Shown here one piece after another: positions 1-11,900 of a stretch of DNA of 64,000 nt. Every line of letters begins with the position of its first letter. Position 1 is the first letter of the stretch. Source of the stretch: Tetragonia tetragonoides (taxonomy: Eukaryota; Streptophyta; Magnoliopsida; Caryophyllales; Aizoaceae); NCBI GenBank assembly GCA_038025085.1, contig CM076143.1, positions 15,423,501-15,487,500 on the forward strand, in the 5' to 3' direction. A program made the translations under genes and the position numbers. A model generated the notes under the pieces. It searched no databases. It had not been told where the DNA came from and saw only the letters and a list, made by a program, of their open reading frames with translations.

Positions 1-490
1 TATCTCTCAGTTTTGGACTCCAATTGAATTGAGTCCAACTGGTTTGGATCACCTGTACAAAAGGCTTCCACTGGATAATTCAAATGAACTGGGCTAATCA
101 TCAGAGCAATTATTCTCGCAACCCAAGTTCGAGCAAAATCCAATCCTTTCATCATCGGGTTTTTACGGGGACTTATTATACACACAATTTTTGGTGTCTA
201 CAGGTACTGACAATGATGGATAGATAAAAAAAATGGAGTTATTAGACTGGTCATCAAAAAACATGTCTTGAAGAGGCATAGGAGAGACCTAAGCATCAGT
301 CCAAAAAATATGTTTTTTCTACAACTAATCTGCCAGCGAAATCCTTTCTGAAAAAGACCCTTTACTTTCAACATATTTGACCATTGTTAAGAGTTCTTTT
401 TTCCTGTTACATAATCAAGGATGTGAGATCCTTTCAGGTATTTTTTCTGAACCAGTTTTACTCATTTGCTTTCGGGTTCTTTTAGAAATT
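1..490. other. non-coding, nothing recognised
   Basis: AT-rich sequence with no convincing ORF, RNA gene or repeat that I could recognise. Confidence 0.5.
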
Positions 491-494
491 TTCA

Positions 495-1125
495 AATTAA
501 CTTCATCTGCATAGTTTTATTGATTGTGCCCGCCTTTGTAGGCCTAAGCCCCCCCAAATTTTTGGGACGACACACTTTATCCCAACCAATAAGGTTAGGA
601 GAAGTATTGTCCGGAGCTTTTGGTCCATAAAAAATTACGGTTGATCTTATCAAACTTATCAAAAGTAGAGGAAGGTAGAGAAAAACTTTGCATTGTAAAA
701 TTAGGCGTAGCTGCATAATTTGTTTGAATGAGCGTTGACCTTCCCGCTTGTGAAAGAGCGTTGGCTTTCCATTTAGTCAAATTATTTTGTGTACGATCCA
801 CAATGTCTTTAAAAGTAGTTCCACTTACACATTCATTTATAATTGGGCATCCTAGTATTAATCTAAGCAGACTGTATGACTCATGAGTAAAATGCCTCTA
901 AAAGTATCAATAGTTTGCTCTATTGATATTCTTGGTACATTTGGAAGCTTACTTTTGGAAGTTAATTTTTGTCCAGACATTTTACAATCCTGGCCCAAAA
1001 TAGTCTTAATAATGTGACAGCTTTTACTTGTAGCCTCTGCAAAAATCATAGTATCATCCGCAAAGATAAGAAAAGGTAATTTGTCTGCCCCGTTACAAAC
1101 TTTAACGCCACCAACTTATGTAATA
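495..1125 (-). mobile_element. LINE reverse-transcriptase fragment
   Basis: Three overlapping minus-strand reading frames give peptides typical of the region downstream of the catalytic core of plant L1-type LINE reverse transcriptase. They include a fragment like 'MSGQKLTSKSK', then 'LTKWKANALSQAGRSTLIQ', then 'IGWDKVCRPKNLGGL'. The same three blocks occur in the same order in the better-preserved LINE at 1.44-7.06 kb (for example at about 3.05-3.60 kb), so this is a diverged relative of it. Frame changes and the absence of the endonuclease, RNase H and poly-A tail make it a dead scrap. Confidence 0.8.
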
Positions 1126-1440
1126 CTTTAACAAAAATTATCCAATCAGCATCAGATTAAGCTCAAAGAAAGTGGAAAACAGGAAATCAGAAAAAGTGGA
1201 AATAAGAAGTAGATAGACTCACAGTGGCGCAAAATCAAATCCAATAAATGCGTCCGTCTCCAGCAAGAATGAAGCCAAAAATCAACAAACGACAATAAGC
1301 CCAGAAACATATCAGCAATAATCGATATCGAACCGATATGAGCCAATTTTGAGATGAAGCCATTAACGATGGATTTGAAAGGAATAATAATTTATGAAAA
1401 TGAAGATGATCGAGAAAGAAATGGGCAGGGGTGGCTAAAT
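1126..1440. other. unassigned stretch between two LINE pieces
   Basis: A 70-codon minus-strand frame is open here but has no recognisable domain. It may be LINE 5' untranslated sequence or host DNA. Nothing else is seen. Confidence 0.3.
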
Positions 1441-1505
1441 TAGTCACAGGGAATGGATTTTTTTTTTTTTTTTTGGTAAGGCAAGATAATCAGATAACTC
1501 ACAGG

Positions 1506-1925
1506 TTAACCTAAGGCGTCCTTTACCACTAAGTTGGTAATGGACTGGTCAAATGGGGATGACCAAAACCGTAAAGAATCGCAGGAGTGCCCAAAATGGG
1601 CAAGATAATCTGCCACCATATTTGCCTCTCTGAACCAATGTAGGACCTCCACTTTGTCGAAAAAATGGAGGTCTTTCTTGGTGTCGATGAGAATGTTCTC
1701 TATCTCCCACGGGATGTGCCATTCCGCACGAATGGCTTTGATGACGGCCAGATTATCACCTTCAATAGTGATGTTCCTGATACCCTTAGCTCTCGCCAGC
1801 TTAACCCCTTCTCGCAATCCAATAGCCTCAGCCATGAGTATGGACGCAGAACCACGGGATCGCGCCCCCATGGATATCACCTCGTCAGCGTCATTCCTGA
1901 GCACAAAACCTGCAGCTGCTGCCAA
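1506..1925 (-). pseudogene. LINE ORF2 RNase H domain
   Basis: A 139-codon frame similar to the plant non-LTR RNase H-like domain (RVT_3 type). It begins with the beta-strand block 'AAAAGFVLRNDADEVISMGA'. A conserved Glu follows in 'LMAEAIGLREGV', Asp in 'TIEGDNLAVIKAI', and the C-terminal block is 'HWFREANMVADYLAHFGH'. In an intact LINE this domain degrades the RNA strand of the RNA/DNA hybrid. Here it is the 3'-most domain, followed by about 30 bases and the poly-A tail. The preserved frame suggests moderate age, although the rest of ORF2 is broken. Confidence 0.8.
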
Positions 1926-1957
1926 ATTATTTATTTTAGATCCATCAAAATTTAAGT

Positions 1958-2690
1958 TTACATAGTTTTTTTTCTAGGGTGAGACCAAACGATATCTGGT
2001 CGGGGACCTTTTTTGACGTGCTTAGTGGGAAAAACACCTCTAGTATCAAAATCAAAGTGTTTTTCTGAGAGTGACTTCCATTCAAAAAAACTAACTTTCA
2101 CTGAGACAACTATCTGAGTTGGACTAGTAGTTAAGTTATCGAATTGGATTTTGTTCCTCGCAAACCAAAATAACCAACAAGTCATAATAAGCAGGATAAA
2201 GTTCCATTCTGAAAGCTTTCCTCTCATAAAGTTAAGACTTTCTATGATTGAAAAATCCGGACTGACATCCACTTGCAGCGATACTCCGCAAAGAGCTTCC
2301 ACTTCCTTTAATGTTTGTAAAAAAACAGGACAATGGAAGAACATATGATATTTATCTTCACTGTGAAAATTGCAGAATACACACTCTTGAGGAATGAAAA
2401 CATGACTTTGCTGGAGTCTCTGCTTAGTTGGTAAACCATCAAGACAGAGTTACCAAAGGAAGAATTTAATCTTTGATGGGATATTAATATTCCAGATCCA
2501 GCTAAAACCACATTTTTGTTTATAAGAATTCTGTAAAAACCTTGGGCAATCCAAGTAGCTAATTTGCAGGAAAATTCCCCGTTACTAGAATAACCCCAAT
2601 AGAACTTATCAGGAACTTCATTATGAGGTATCGGGATACCTAATATTGCTTGGATTGTGTCACTGGAAACAATTTTGGCAAGCATCGCAG
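1958..2690 (-). pseudogene. LINE ORF2 zinc-binding (zf-RVT) region
   Basis: Two minus-strand frames (2308-2685 and 1958-2344) cover the segment that in plant LINEs lies between reverse transcriptase and RNase H. The peptide 'NEVPDKFYWGYSSNGEFSCK' matches the usual 'D...W..t.sG.fsvkS' block. 'LIMTCWLFWFARNKIQFDN' matches the 'ilW.iW..RN...F' block just upstream of RNase H. A frameshift near 2.31-2.34 kb separates them. Confidence 0.7.
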
Positions 2691-4240
2691 TATCCCAGCC
2701 TCTCGTGACCGAGAAAAAATATTTAACTGGGATAGCAAGATCATAAAGAGATCATCTGAGAGTTCATTATGGAACATTTCTTTAAGGGGAACTTGCGAAA
2801 CCCAAATATCGGTCCAAAATTTAACTATTTCACCATTTCCTATTTGCCAACGAATACCTTGTCTGAACAAATCCCGTACGTCTAGCAAATGAGACCGTTG
2901 CCAAGAATTAATGGCACCTTTAGTAAAATCTAAAATATGTTGTCCTTTTAGATACTTGCTGTTAATTAATCGTACCCATTTACTATCTGGGTCCTTAATA
3001 ATTTTCCAAATAAGTTTCATTTGCATTGCTTGGTTAACTGCCTCAACTTTCCTAAGACCCAGACCACCCATATTTTTTGGGCGACAAACTTTGTCCCACA
3101 CTATAAGGTTAGGTGATTTACTATCAGGAGGTTTATTCCAAAGAAAATTTCTGTTAACTTTATCTAGTTTTTTCAAAGTAGCCATTGGTAATGAAAAACT
3201 CTGCATTGCATAAATGGGTGAAGCTGCAAGATTTGCTTGAATAAGGGTTGCTCTTCCTGCTTGAGACAAGGAATTTGCCTTCCATTTGGCAAGATGAGCT
3301 TGTGTGCGATCCAGGACATCATTAAAGGTCTGCTCATTTACCCTAGTGTTAATAATAGGGCAGCCTAGATATTTATCCAAACTTGAAGAGTGGTTCATAA
3401 GAAGAATACCTTTAAAGGCGTCAATTGTATTTCTAGAAATATTTTTGGAACACTGAAAAGCCGATTTATCAAAATTAATTTTTTGGCCCGACATTTTGCA
3501 ATATTGATCAAGAATCTTTTTAATGGTGTGACAACTCTGATTTGATGCTTTAGTAAAAATCATGGTATCATCTGCAAAGGTTAGGAAAGGAAGCTTTTCC
3601 GCCCCTCTACATATTTTAATTCTGATAATTTTAGGGGAGGAATCAATTTCGCGCTGGAGTCTATGAGCAAGGACCTCGGTACAGGGGATAAAGATGTACG
3701 AAGAGAGCGGGTCACCCTGTCTTATGCCACAGGAAGGAATAAAAGTAGGTCCTGGCGAGTTATTAACAAGAACATAAAAAGAAACTGATGAAATGCATTC
3801 TTTAATCCAGTTAATCCAAGTATCATTGAAGCCAAATTTTTTAAAAACCTCAAAAATAAAGTGCCAGTCTAGTCTATCATAGGCTTTTTCCATATCCAAC
3901 TTAATGCCCAGCCAGCCACTTTTACCTTTTTTCAATCGAAAAGAATGAAAAGACTTCATGTGCAAGAAGGATATTATCCTGAATGCACCGGTCTGACACA
4001 AAAGCACCTTGCAATGGATGAATAAGCTTATTTAGTACCGTTTTAAGTCTATTGGTCAAAATCTTAGAAATAATCTTGTAAATAGAGGAACAAAGGCTAA
4101 TAGGCCTAAAATGGTTAGCCGCCATAGGATATCAATTTTTGGATTAGAGCTATAAAGATCTGGTTTATTTCCTTTAAAAAAATTCCCGAAAAGAAGAAAG
4201 CTTTTACAGCATGGATAACAGAAGGACCAATTATATTCCA
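2640..4240 (-). pseudogene. LINE ORF2 reverse transcriptase
   Basis: The 455-codon minus-strand frame at 2640-4007 carries most of the reverse transcriptase fold. It includes 'IKLDMEKAYDRLDWHFIFEV' with the first catalytic Asp, 'GIRQGDPLSSYIFIPC', and 'LTFADDTMIF', whose ADD is the catalytic YXDD-type motif. The thumb region follows. The N-terminal fingers lie in a second frame (3922-4125, 'FRPISLCSSIYKIISKILTN') and a third short frame (4056-4241), so at least two frameshifts break the domain. The enzyme would have primed cDNA synthesis at a nicked genomic target. Confidence 0.85.
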
Positions 4241-4246
4241 ATAATT

Positions 4247-4882
4247 CTAGAAAAAAACAGCTGGGAACCCGTCTGGTCCCGGGGACTTTTTAGGTGCCAA
4301 GAGAAAGACAACCTCCTTAATTTCATCATTTGTGACTTCTTGAGTTAACTTAGCATTATCCTCATTGCTTATCTCAACACCAATATCTTGGAGGTCTATC
4401 TCCGGATTAAGTGAATAATTGTTATCCTTTATAAAGCGCGCTTTAAATTCTTTGGTCATTTCTGAGGTGATGCTAGCCGGGTCTGTAAAGTGAATACCAT
4501 ATTTACTTTGAAATTCAATTATTTTTTTCATGTTTTTGCGAATTGTTGCTTTAGTTTGAAAATACTTGGTGTTTTGGTCTCCTAAAACCAGATTCTTTTC
4601 CCGTGGTCGTTGGAACCAATAAGTACGATTAAAATCTACAAGGCATGCTTTTTTCTTTATAAGATTATTTTGAGCACGAATAAGTCTAGTATTGATAGGG
4701 GTACTACAAATTTTGCTTTGTACTTTGATAATTTTCCCTTCAACTTCTTGAAGTTGGCGAGTTACATTATTAAACTTGAGTTTTGCCCATTTCTTTGAGA
4801 GCAATTTCAAGTTTTTGAGTTTATGTAGAAATTGATACATCTGAGAACCGTTGTGTCTAGAAGCCCAAGATTTTCTGACCAA
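4247..4882 (-). pseudogene. LINE ORF2 endonuclease-to-RT linker
   Basis: A 211-codon frame matches the linker of plant L1 ORF2. 'WFQRPREKNLVLGDQNTKYF' corresponds to the usual 'ARikWl..GD.NT.fFH' block, and 'LLAPKKSPGPDGFPAVFF' is the conserved 'm...KaPGPDGf...ff' entry to the reverse transcriptase. The frame ends right there and RT continues in another frame. Confidence 0.8.
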
Positions 4883-4906
4883 AGAGTCATAGTCCGAATG
4901 CTTAAT

Positions 4907-5722
4907 CTATGCTAACTCAAATTTAAAGGGGGCAGGGTTAAAGTTTGACTTGGAATTTAAACAAAGAATAATAGGAACATGATCAGATGTACTAAAGTCA
5001 TGATGTGAGATATGCATTAAGGGGAAGCATGATAAGTTTGAAGAAGGCACCAACACTTTGTCAAGTCTTTCTAGTACATTATTTATGCCTGATCTTTTCT
5101 TCCTCCAAGTAAAGGAACCACCAACAAAAGGAATATCCAAAACATTGGCATTGAATTTAAAAGAGTTCAATCTATCAAACCTGTTATGATTTGGAGTTCT
5201 ACCCCCAAGTTTTTCTGTTCCTTTACCAATCTCATTAAGATCACCCATTATAACATAAAGAACTGTCAAAGTGCTGCAGTAGGTTAACAGATCAGACCAA
5301 AACTGGTTTTTATGTGAAGATTGTGCTGGTGCATAACAAAATATAACAACTAAAGGCTGAGGATTAGCATAATCTTTAAGAAGCAAGGCAATAAAACACA
5401 CATCTTTATATAAAATAACTACATCAACAAACTGAGATTGCCACATAACCCAAATACCTCCTGAGAAACCTACACACGGGATGAAATCAAAACTAGAAAA
5501 GCCAAACTGATGGACTATAGTTACAGAAGGGTCATATTGAACTTTAGTTTCAGCAAGAGCTATTAAATGGACTTGGTGTAGTTTGCAAAACAGTTTAACT
5601 TCTTCACCGACATTTTTTCTATCCACCCCTCTAATATTCCAAAACGCAATTTTATCCATAAAAAATAACGTTTTTAAACAAACAACAATTGGCTTTAAAC
5701 ATGATATTGCGTCTCTCGCCAA
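4907..5722 (-). pseudogene. LINE ORF2 endonuclease domain
   Basis: The open frame of 271 codons holds an exonuclease-endonuclease-phosphatase fold. The likely original start is an internal Met, beginning 'MDKIAFWNIRGVDRKN' (the Asn metal ligand). 'LIALAETKVQ' carries the catalytic Glu, 'YVIMGDLNEI' the Asp/Asn pair, and 'FSTSDHVPIIL' the terminal Ser-Asp-His. All key residues are therefore visible, although the element as a whole is broken. It would nick the target DNA to prime reverse transcription. Confidence 0.8.
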
Positions 5723-5940
5723 AGTGAGAGTCTATTATGAGGATTTTTCAATGGTAAAAATAACCAGCCATGCATATCATTATCAAGCTGTGGAATAATT
5801 TCCACACCAATTCTCTCAAGGAGGAAGGCATGAAAAGAGTCAATAATTCAGTGTATAATACTGGATTCACCACCAAAAGGAGAATTAACACAACTTATTT
5901 TTTGAATATCATTGATAACGTTCATTAGAGTTTTCTTAAG

Positions 5941-7038
5941 CTAACTCACTTCCATTGCCACAGACTTATAAGTATAAGAAGCTATAAAGCAAGAGTGGTA
6001 GATTCTTGAAAAAGAACTGAAGGAAAAGGCTAGATAGAAGGGAGCGTAAGGAGCAAGATGTAACCTGCAAGGCATATGCCTTATATAGCCGTCAAGAGGG
6101 CGAAGAAAGTCACTGCAAGGCATCTGCCTTAAGTAGCCGTCAAGTGGGCAAGAACTAACAAGCTTAGTAGGTGACAAAGCACAAAAAATCTCAGCCTGTG
6201 ACTCTTGTTCCCGCAAGAACATAGCTAGGATCAATGTGCTAACAAAACCTGCAGAGAGGAGATGATGGCCCAACCTATCTCTCTTCACCAGAGGGGAGAG
6301 GAGAACAGTATTTGCAGTAAAAACCCACTTTGAAAGAGTACAATCGTCGAACCAAGTAACCAAAGAGAAAGGATCAACAACAGTGAGAGAAACACCACAG
6401 TATCCAGACCAAAACCCCCCCCAAAAGAGGAGAACACCAACTTGTGAGATAAATTCCAGAACCCTTGGCAGATGGTAGTTGGAAGCCCAAAGAGAGAAAA
6501 TTAACCCAACTCTGAGAACAAGCCACGCAGCCCTCGCAAAAGTGCTAGAAAAACCAGAAATTAAGCTTATAGAGGAGCAACCCCCAAGAAATGAACCCAG
6601 AAAAGGCTTGAGAGACCCAGGATAGAAGAATTGAAAATTTTGACAAAATCTAGGGTTTGAGCTGTTTCCCCCAAATTTCGCAGACAGAGGCAAAATCGAA
6701 AATTGAAATAGGATAAATGAAGATTCAGACTTGATAGGTACCAAATAGTACCATGTACTCCATGATTTGAGCTTGAGGAGCTTAAATTTGATGTTTTTCC
6801 CATTGAATCGGAAGTTTGAGGTTTTAAGAAACCTTGCTGTAGATGGGGATAATAAGGACAAAAAAGGGTAAAACAAATTCTGGGAGATATCAAATTGGAG
6901 GGATGATGAGATTTGTAGCTTGAGGTCAAATGATTGATTAAAAATAGCAATGGAGCTGTGAACTTTATGGAACTTTTGGTAAGGATGAAGAATGGGGATG
7001 GGTTTCTTAGGGGGTTTTTGGGGCTCTTTCTCTCTCAT
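5941..7038 (-). other. 365-codon ORF in the LINE 5' segment, unknown
   Basis: This long minus-strand frame starts 'MREKEPQKPPKK' and lies where ORF1 or the 5' untranslated region of the LINE should be. It has no RNA-recognition fold, no DUF4283-like block and no CCHC knuckle, and is rich in Phe, Leu, Ser and Trp. Near the C-terminus a short motif occurs twice ('CPLDGYLRQMPC' and 'RPLDGYIRHMPC'), reflecting a ~60-bp imperfect tandem duplication near 6.06-6.15 kb. The second LINE in this window (27.2-33.4 kb) also begins with a Met-Arg-Glu-Lys start near its 5' end, so the two elements may share a 5' leader. It could simply be an open stretch of untranslated leader. Confidence 0.35.
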
Positions 7039-7337
7039 CGTTTTTTTCGTCTCAGTTTCCCCGGGTACAAAATTGATGTATAATTTTTTTTTTCAAAGAT
7101 TTGTTTAAACTTTAAAACTTGTTTAAAAAAGAGAAAGTTTCAAAAAAAAGGTACATGATGTTTTGAGCTAATTGTAAAAAAGTACATGAGTTTTCACTAA
7201 TCTCAATTAAGACACCTATAATTTCAAACCTGTCTCATTAACAGTCTTTTGGCAAACGGAGTTAGACTTGTTCGATGTGTCAACAATTACGAGTGACATT
7301 ACTGAAGGGTCTGTTCTCACCAACTTATTTCTATTTA

Positions 7338-7580
7338 TTTCAAGAAAATTCAACAAAATTCAACAAAACTCAGTCGAATAACCAAAATTCAAACAAATTT
7401 CAACAAAATTCAGTAGAATAAATAAAATTCAACAAAGTAAATTAATAAAGTTAAACAAACCAACATAACGCACTAGTTATAAAAATAACCTGAATCAACG
7501 AAAGTCAACAAAGTTCAACAAATTTTACAAAATTCAGTAGAATAAACAAACTTCAACGAAATTCAATAAAATTTGATTTT
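7338..7580. repeat. degenerate tandem repeat, unit near ATTCAACAAA
   Basis: Many imperfect copies of a ~10-11-bp unit resembling attcaacaaa follow each other, with a few more copies at about 7773-7800. The region is AT-rich and non-coding and lies between the LINE 5' end and the deoxyhypusine synthase promoter. Confidence 0.7.
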
Positions 7581-7592
7581 TAAACAAAAGGA

Positions 7593-7767
7593 AAATGTTA
7601 GGTTGATCCAGTGGGTGGGCAACCCATATTTACTTTGTATCTATCTCTCTCCTACCTTAAATGCCATTTTTTGGGAATAGAGGAGAGAGAATCTGAAAAT
7701 ACAAGAGAGAGAAAAATACATAAGGGGGGTGGGTTGCCAACCCAATAGATAGATGTATCATTCTCCC
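7593..7767. mobile_element. possible small MITE
   Basis: The segment is bracketed by related inverted ends. 'gtgggtgggcaaccca' stands near the left, and the reverse complement of 'gggtgggttgccaaccca' near the right, about 110 bp apart. Outer similarity is weak and no clear target duplication is seen, so this is only a candidate. Confidence 0.3.
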
Positions 7768-7799
7768 AAACAAAATTTAACAAATCTCAACAAAATTCA

Positions 7800-8029
7800 A
7801 ATAAATAAATAAATATTCAATAATAAAAATAAATAAAAATAAGTTGGGTAGAACAACCCTAAATATCAAACATGGAACCAACGAGCTAACACAGATATGA
7901 GTGGTTCGGTGGCTCCTAGCCGTGGACGGGTTTAAAGATGCCAAATCGCCAATTAACGATGGCGTCTCATCTAAATGAAACCGCCAACTAGGATATGACC
8001 CCTGAGTGCCCTGACCTAAAAGCACGACT
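7800..8029. promoter_or_regulatory. probable promoter region of the deoxyhypusine synthase gene
   Basis: Non-coding sequence directly upstream of the CT-rich leader exon. No decisive TATA box was identified, which is common for plant housekeeping genes. Assigned by position only. Confidence 0.3.
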
Positions 8030-8975
8030 CTCACTCTCTCTCCTCTCTCTCTCCCTCTCCCTCTCCACTCTCACCGTCGACCACCACAGTCCATCGCCAC
8101 CTTCAGCCACCACCACCACCACCACCACCAGGTTAGGGCTTAAACTCTCTTAATTACTAATTTCTTTTTTACTGTTTTTTTTGTTGAATGATTGATGCTA
8201 CTGTTGGAATTATTCTATGCTGCTGCTAGATGAACTGAATTAATGAATTTTGAGAGGTTGGTAATAATATTATTATTATTCATATGTACAGTAGTTAATC
8301 TTTATTGGTTGAACTGAATTGAAGTTTTGGGCGTAATTTATATTGAATTTTGGGTGGAAGTTTTGGTTCAGTAGAATTGAATTGAATTGAATTATTATTA
8401 TTTTTTATCATATAAGATTAAGCTACAACTGAATCTTTCTCATGTTGGTTAAAGCAGAAAAAGGCCATAATAACATCATTCTGCACTTTTTTTTATCATC
8501 TTCACTGTAAAAAGCTCTATTATTGAACTTGATGATATTTATTTAGGTTTTTTTTTTTTTTTTTTTTTTTTTTTGTTGGGGCCGGGGTATAGATAAGATA
8601 CCTGTACATGGACTATGCCATGCCCTGTTAGTGCTACCGTTGCTTTTAAGGTTCCCAGAATAAGGATGCCCTTAATTATTCTTCAATCACTTTATGTATA
8701 GAAAGAAGTATAGGAGTATTTGTTTTCAATTTGTGGGTTTTCAGAGATAGTCCTATTCTTCAACCTTATAGCTATGGATTGAATTATGAAGTTGATAAAA
8801 TCCAATTCAAAGTTGAATTCTTGGGCTTGATGGTATATGTTATTATCTCAATTCTGAAATTTGGTATCTTTAAGTGCAGCTCCAATCTTATTCGTGTAAT
8901 TGTTGTAGTTTGTGCTCAATATATTAGCACGCCTTTAGAAATGCATTGACTTACATGATTGTCTCCTTTTGTTAG
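8030..8975 (+). other. DHS 5' leader exon and leader intron (predicted)
   Basis: A CT-rich stretch (8033-8082) followed by CAC repeats (8107-8130) looks like a transcribed plant 5' leader. It ends in a good donor (CACCAG|GTTAGG at 8131/8132). A matching acceptor (TTTTGTTAG, ending at 8975) stands 21 bases before the start codon. An 844-base leader intron is therefore inferred, with a long poly-T tract (about 8548-8574) inside it. RNA evidence is lacking. Confidence 0.5.
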
Positions 8976-8996
8976 ATTCATATAGGTGGTAGTAAA

Positions 8997-11900
8997 ATGG
9001 GGGATGATATTGTGGAATCTGTTCGCTCAACGGTGTTCAAGGAGTCAGAAACCCTAGAAGGGAAATGCATTAAGATTGAAGGTTATGATTTTAATCAGGG
9101 AATTAACTATTCCCAGTTGTTAAAATCCTTCATCTCAACTGGTTTCCAAGCATCTAATCTCGGAGAGGCGATTGACGTAGTGAATCAAATGATTGGTTGG
9201 TACAACTTTTTTCTTGTTTTAGAATCATTTCAATCTGGTGTTTTGTTCCCTGTTTTTTTAATGTTTTTCAATTCTCTGTGGTTGAAGCTAGACTGGAGGC
9301 TGGCAGAGGAGGTACCAGCTGAGGATTGTAGCGAGGAAGAGATGGATCCTCTCTTTAGAGAATCTGTGAGGTGCAAAATGTTTTTGGGTTTTACCTCGAA
9401 TCTCATTTCCTCTGGTGTTCGGGACACTGTTCGGTATCTTGTTCAGCATCATATGGTATGGGAACTAATTTCTTGTTTTATGCATTAATTGTTTGTTGAA
9501 GTTATTTCCTGTTAGATGTTACATTGTCTGGAGTATAGACGTGTCCCCACATGGAGAAATTATTGCATAGTCCAGGAGCATTGCTCCCTCCTCTCACAAA
9601 ATAAGTAGAGCCCACTCAAAATTCAAATTGATAATTTTCTATTTTGTGAGAGGAGGGAGCAGTGCTCCTGGACTACACAATAATTCCTCCCCCACATGGG
9701 CTTACTTGGGTTGGGGGGATTGCAGGTGCTAGGAGTACTATTCTGATTTCAGTTATATGCTGAATGGGGAAAAAAGAGCAAGTGTTTCTTAGTAAAATTG
9801 AGAAGAGTCTTTGTTCTTCATGAAGTTTGAGTGTTATCTTGAATTAGACTATTACTTTTTGGGATGAATTCATAGTCTTTCTTAAAGGAAATTGCTTGTG
9901 AGAGACATGACCAATAGTTGTTTTAAGGGACCACAAGAACATTTATGCTTGTTGCATGCAGGATCATTTTTGTTTTTCTTTATCCTGAAATAACTTGTGT
10001 TTGGTCAAGTTAGAGTCCTTCCTTGCCGGTAGAAGAGTAAAAAAAGACATACTTGCTATTGGAAAGGTCTCCAGCTTTTCTTTGGAATGTTCCCATAAGT
10101 TGTTTGTTTAGTTCCACATTCAACTGTAGCTTCTGCCCTGGTCTTTCTGTCACTTGACAAAAACTCTCGTCATTACTGTTACAATCGGTCAAGGGCCCCA
10201 CTATTTTGTGGGGTTCAAGTATTTGAAAATTGGTCTTTTATTGCGTTTAAAGTTTTTCTCAGCAGATAATCATATGACGAGGGGGCTGCATTTTGCTTGT
10301 ATCACTCTTCCAGTCTCCATGCTGTGTATATGTAGCAATATTCCCTGTTGAACCCTTTTCTAAATAGAATATTTGCACTCGGAAAGCTTGATCGTTTTAC
10401 AAACTTGCACATGTAGGTTGATGTGGTGGTTACAACTGCTGGAGGTATAGAGGAGGATCTTATTAAATGTCTTTCACCTACATTCAAGGGTGAATTTTCT
10501 TTACCTGGAGCTCAGTTACGTTCAAAAGGATTGAATCGCATTGGTAACTTGTTGGTTCCAAATGGCAATTACTGCAAATTTGAGGATTGGATCATTCCGA
10601 TTTTTGACAAGATGTTGGAAGAACAAACTTCAGAGGTAATGTCAAAATGTTGAATTCAAAAATGGTGCCTTCGTTCTATCTAAATTTGTGCATTTTGAGC
10701 TGTTCGTTTTGTTTCTATTAGTACTAGATAAGCTTCTGTGAGCTTTACTTCTTCTATGGAAATGTCTGCATCTTGATGAATGTACTACATAACTGGCTGG
10801 GTAGTCAAGTTAACCAATTTGACTTGTCAACTGTCATTTTGATGGTGCTTGCACAAAATAATTTGATGAGAGTAATCACAGATGATAAGCAATGATTGTG
10901 GAATGCCATTTTTTGGTCATTGAAAAGGCAATTATCATTAACCAAATGAAAGTATGAAATAGTAAGTACAGACTGGTGGTTTTGACACATCAACCAGTTC
11001 CAAAAAAATGCTCGAATCTTATGCACACACAAGTAGTAATCTATGTGTATCGCATCAATTAGGTTTAGGAGCATAAGTGTACAGAAGGGGTAACTATTGA
11101 TGGTGTCTGACACAAATTTCCACTTTTCCGATTTTCAAACCCCGGCTAAGATGCATTTCTTGCGCTACTGCTCTAATAATCTTCTGTTCAGTTGTGTGCT
11201 GCTGCTGGAATATTATGTGTCGCGTGCATTGCGAAGTTCATACACTTCTGCAGTTAATAGAAATTCAATGACACAAGTCCTAGGTCTGCATCGCCTCAAC
11301 CTTTGTCTAGCCCATTTGATTTCATTCTGCCAGAGCTAACAGGTTACCTGCGTATGGCACACCATCAAGCAGCTTAAACCATATAAGTTCGGAAAAAAGG
11401 ACTTATGAAGAAGAGGTGGTCTATGAATGCCTCTTGACCTGTATCAAAAAGAACAAGTGGCTGAAATCGGTGTTCCCCAGATTATACATCTTAATGCAGA
11501 GCCAACCTATTCTGCAATGCAAGCCAAAACATGAATTTGTGTCGGAAAATAAAGCTTGGTAACATCACTAATCTCTTCCAAGGCACTGTCTCATAAGTGG
11601 GAGTAAAAAACTTAAAAGCAGCCTTGTTGCTAAAATTTTCTTGCTAAAGACTTGAGCTTAATTTTCGCATTAGGCACAGTATCAAACCATTTTCTGTCAT
11701 CAAACAGCTCTTTGATGATCAAACAAGCTTGTGTTGCTGTAAAGACAGAGGATCTCTTCAGGTAGTAAGTGTGTATCCATTGAATCCACAACCTGTCTTT
11801 TATCTGCTCATTAGCCCATAGCACTCTGCATGAAGCTTCCTTATTCCACAGCTAAGACAGGGATAGGGAGAGATCGGGTCTCCTTGTCCAGTTGTCTTGG

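Larger units (their letters stand above)
1440..7060 (-). mobile_element. L1-type LINE, nearly full length, inactivated
   Basis: On the minus strand the domains run in the order of a plant L1-type LINE: 5' segment (7.04-5.94 kb), apurinic-type endonuclease (5.72-4.91), linker and reverse transcriptase (4.88-2.64), zinc-binding region (2.69-1.96) and a terminal RNase H domain (1.93-1.51). A run of T at about 1459-1475 is the poly-A tail in this orientation and marks the 3' end. The frame breaks several times between the endonuclease and RNase H blocks, so the element cannot make a complete ORF2. The usual ORF1 RNA-binding domain and CCHC knuckle were not found. No target-site duplication could be recognised. 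The 5' limit is approximate. Confidence 0.85.

Noticed and set aside
9230..9427. 65-codon minus-strand ORF
   Set aside because: Antisense shadow of DHS exon 2 and its flanking intron.
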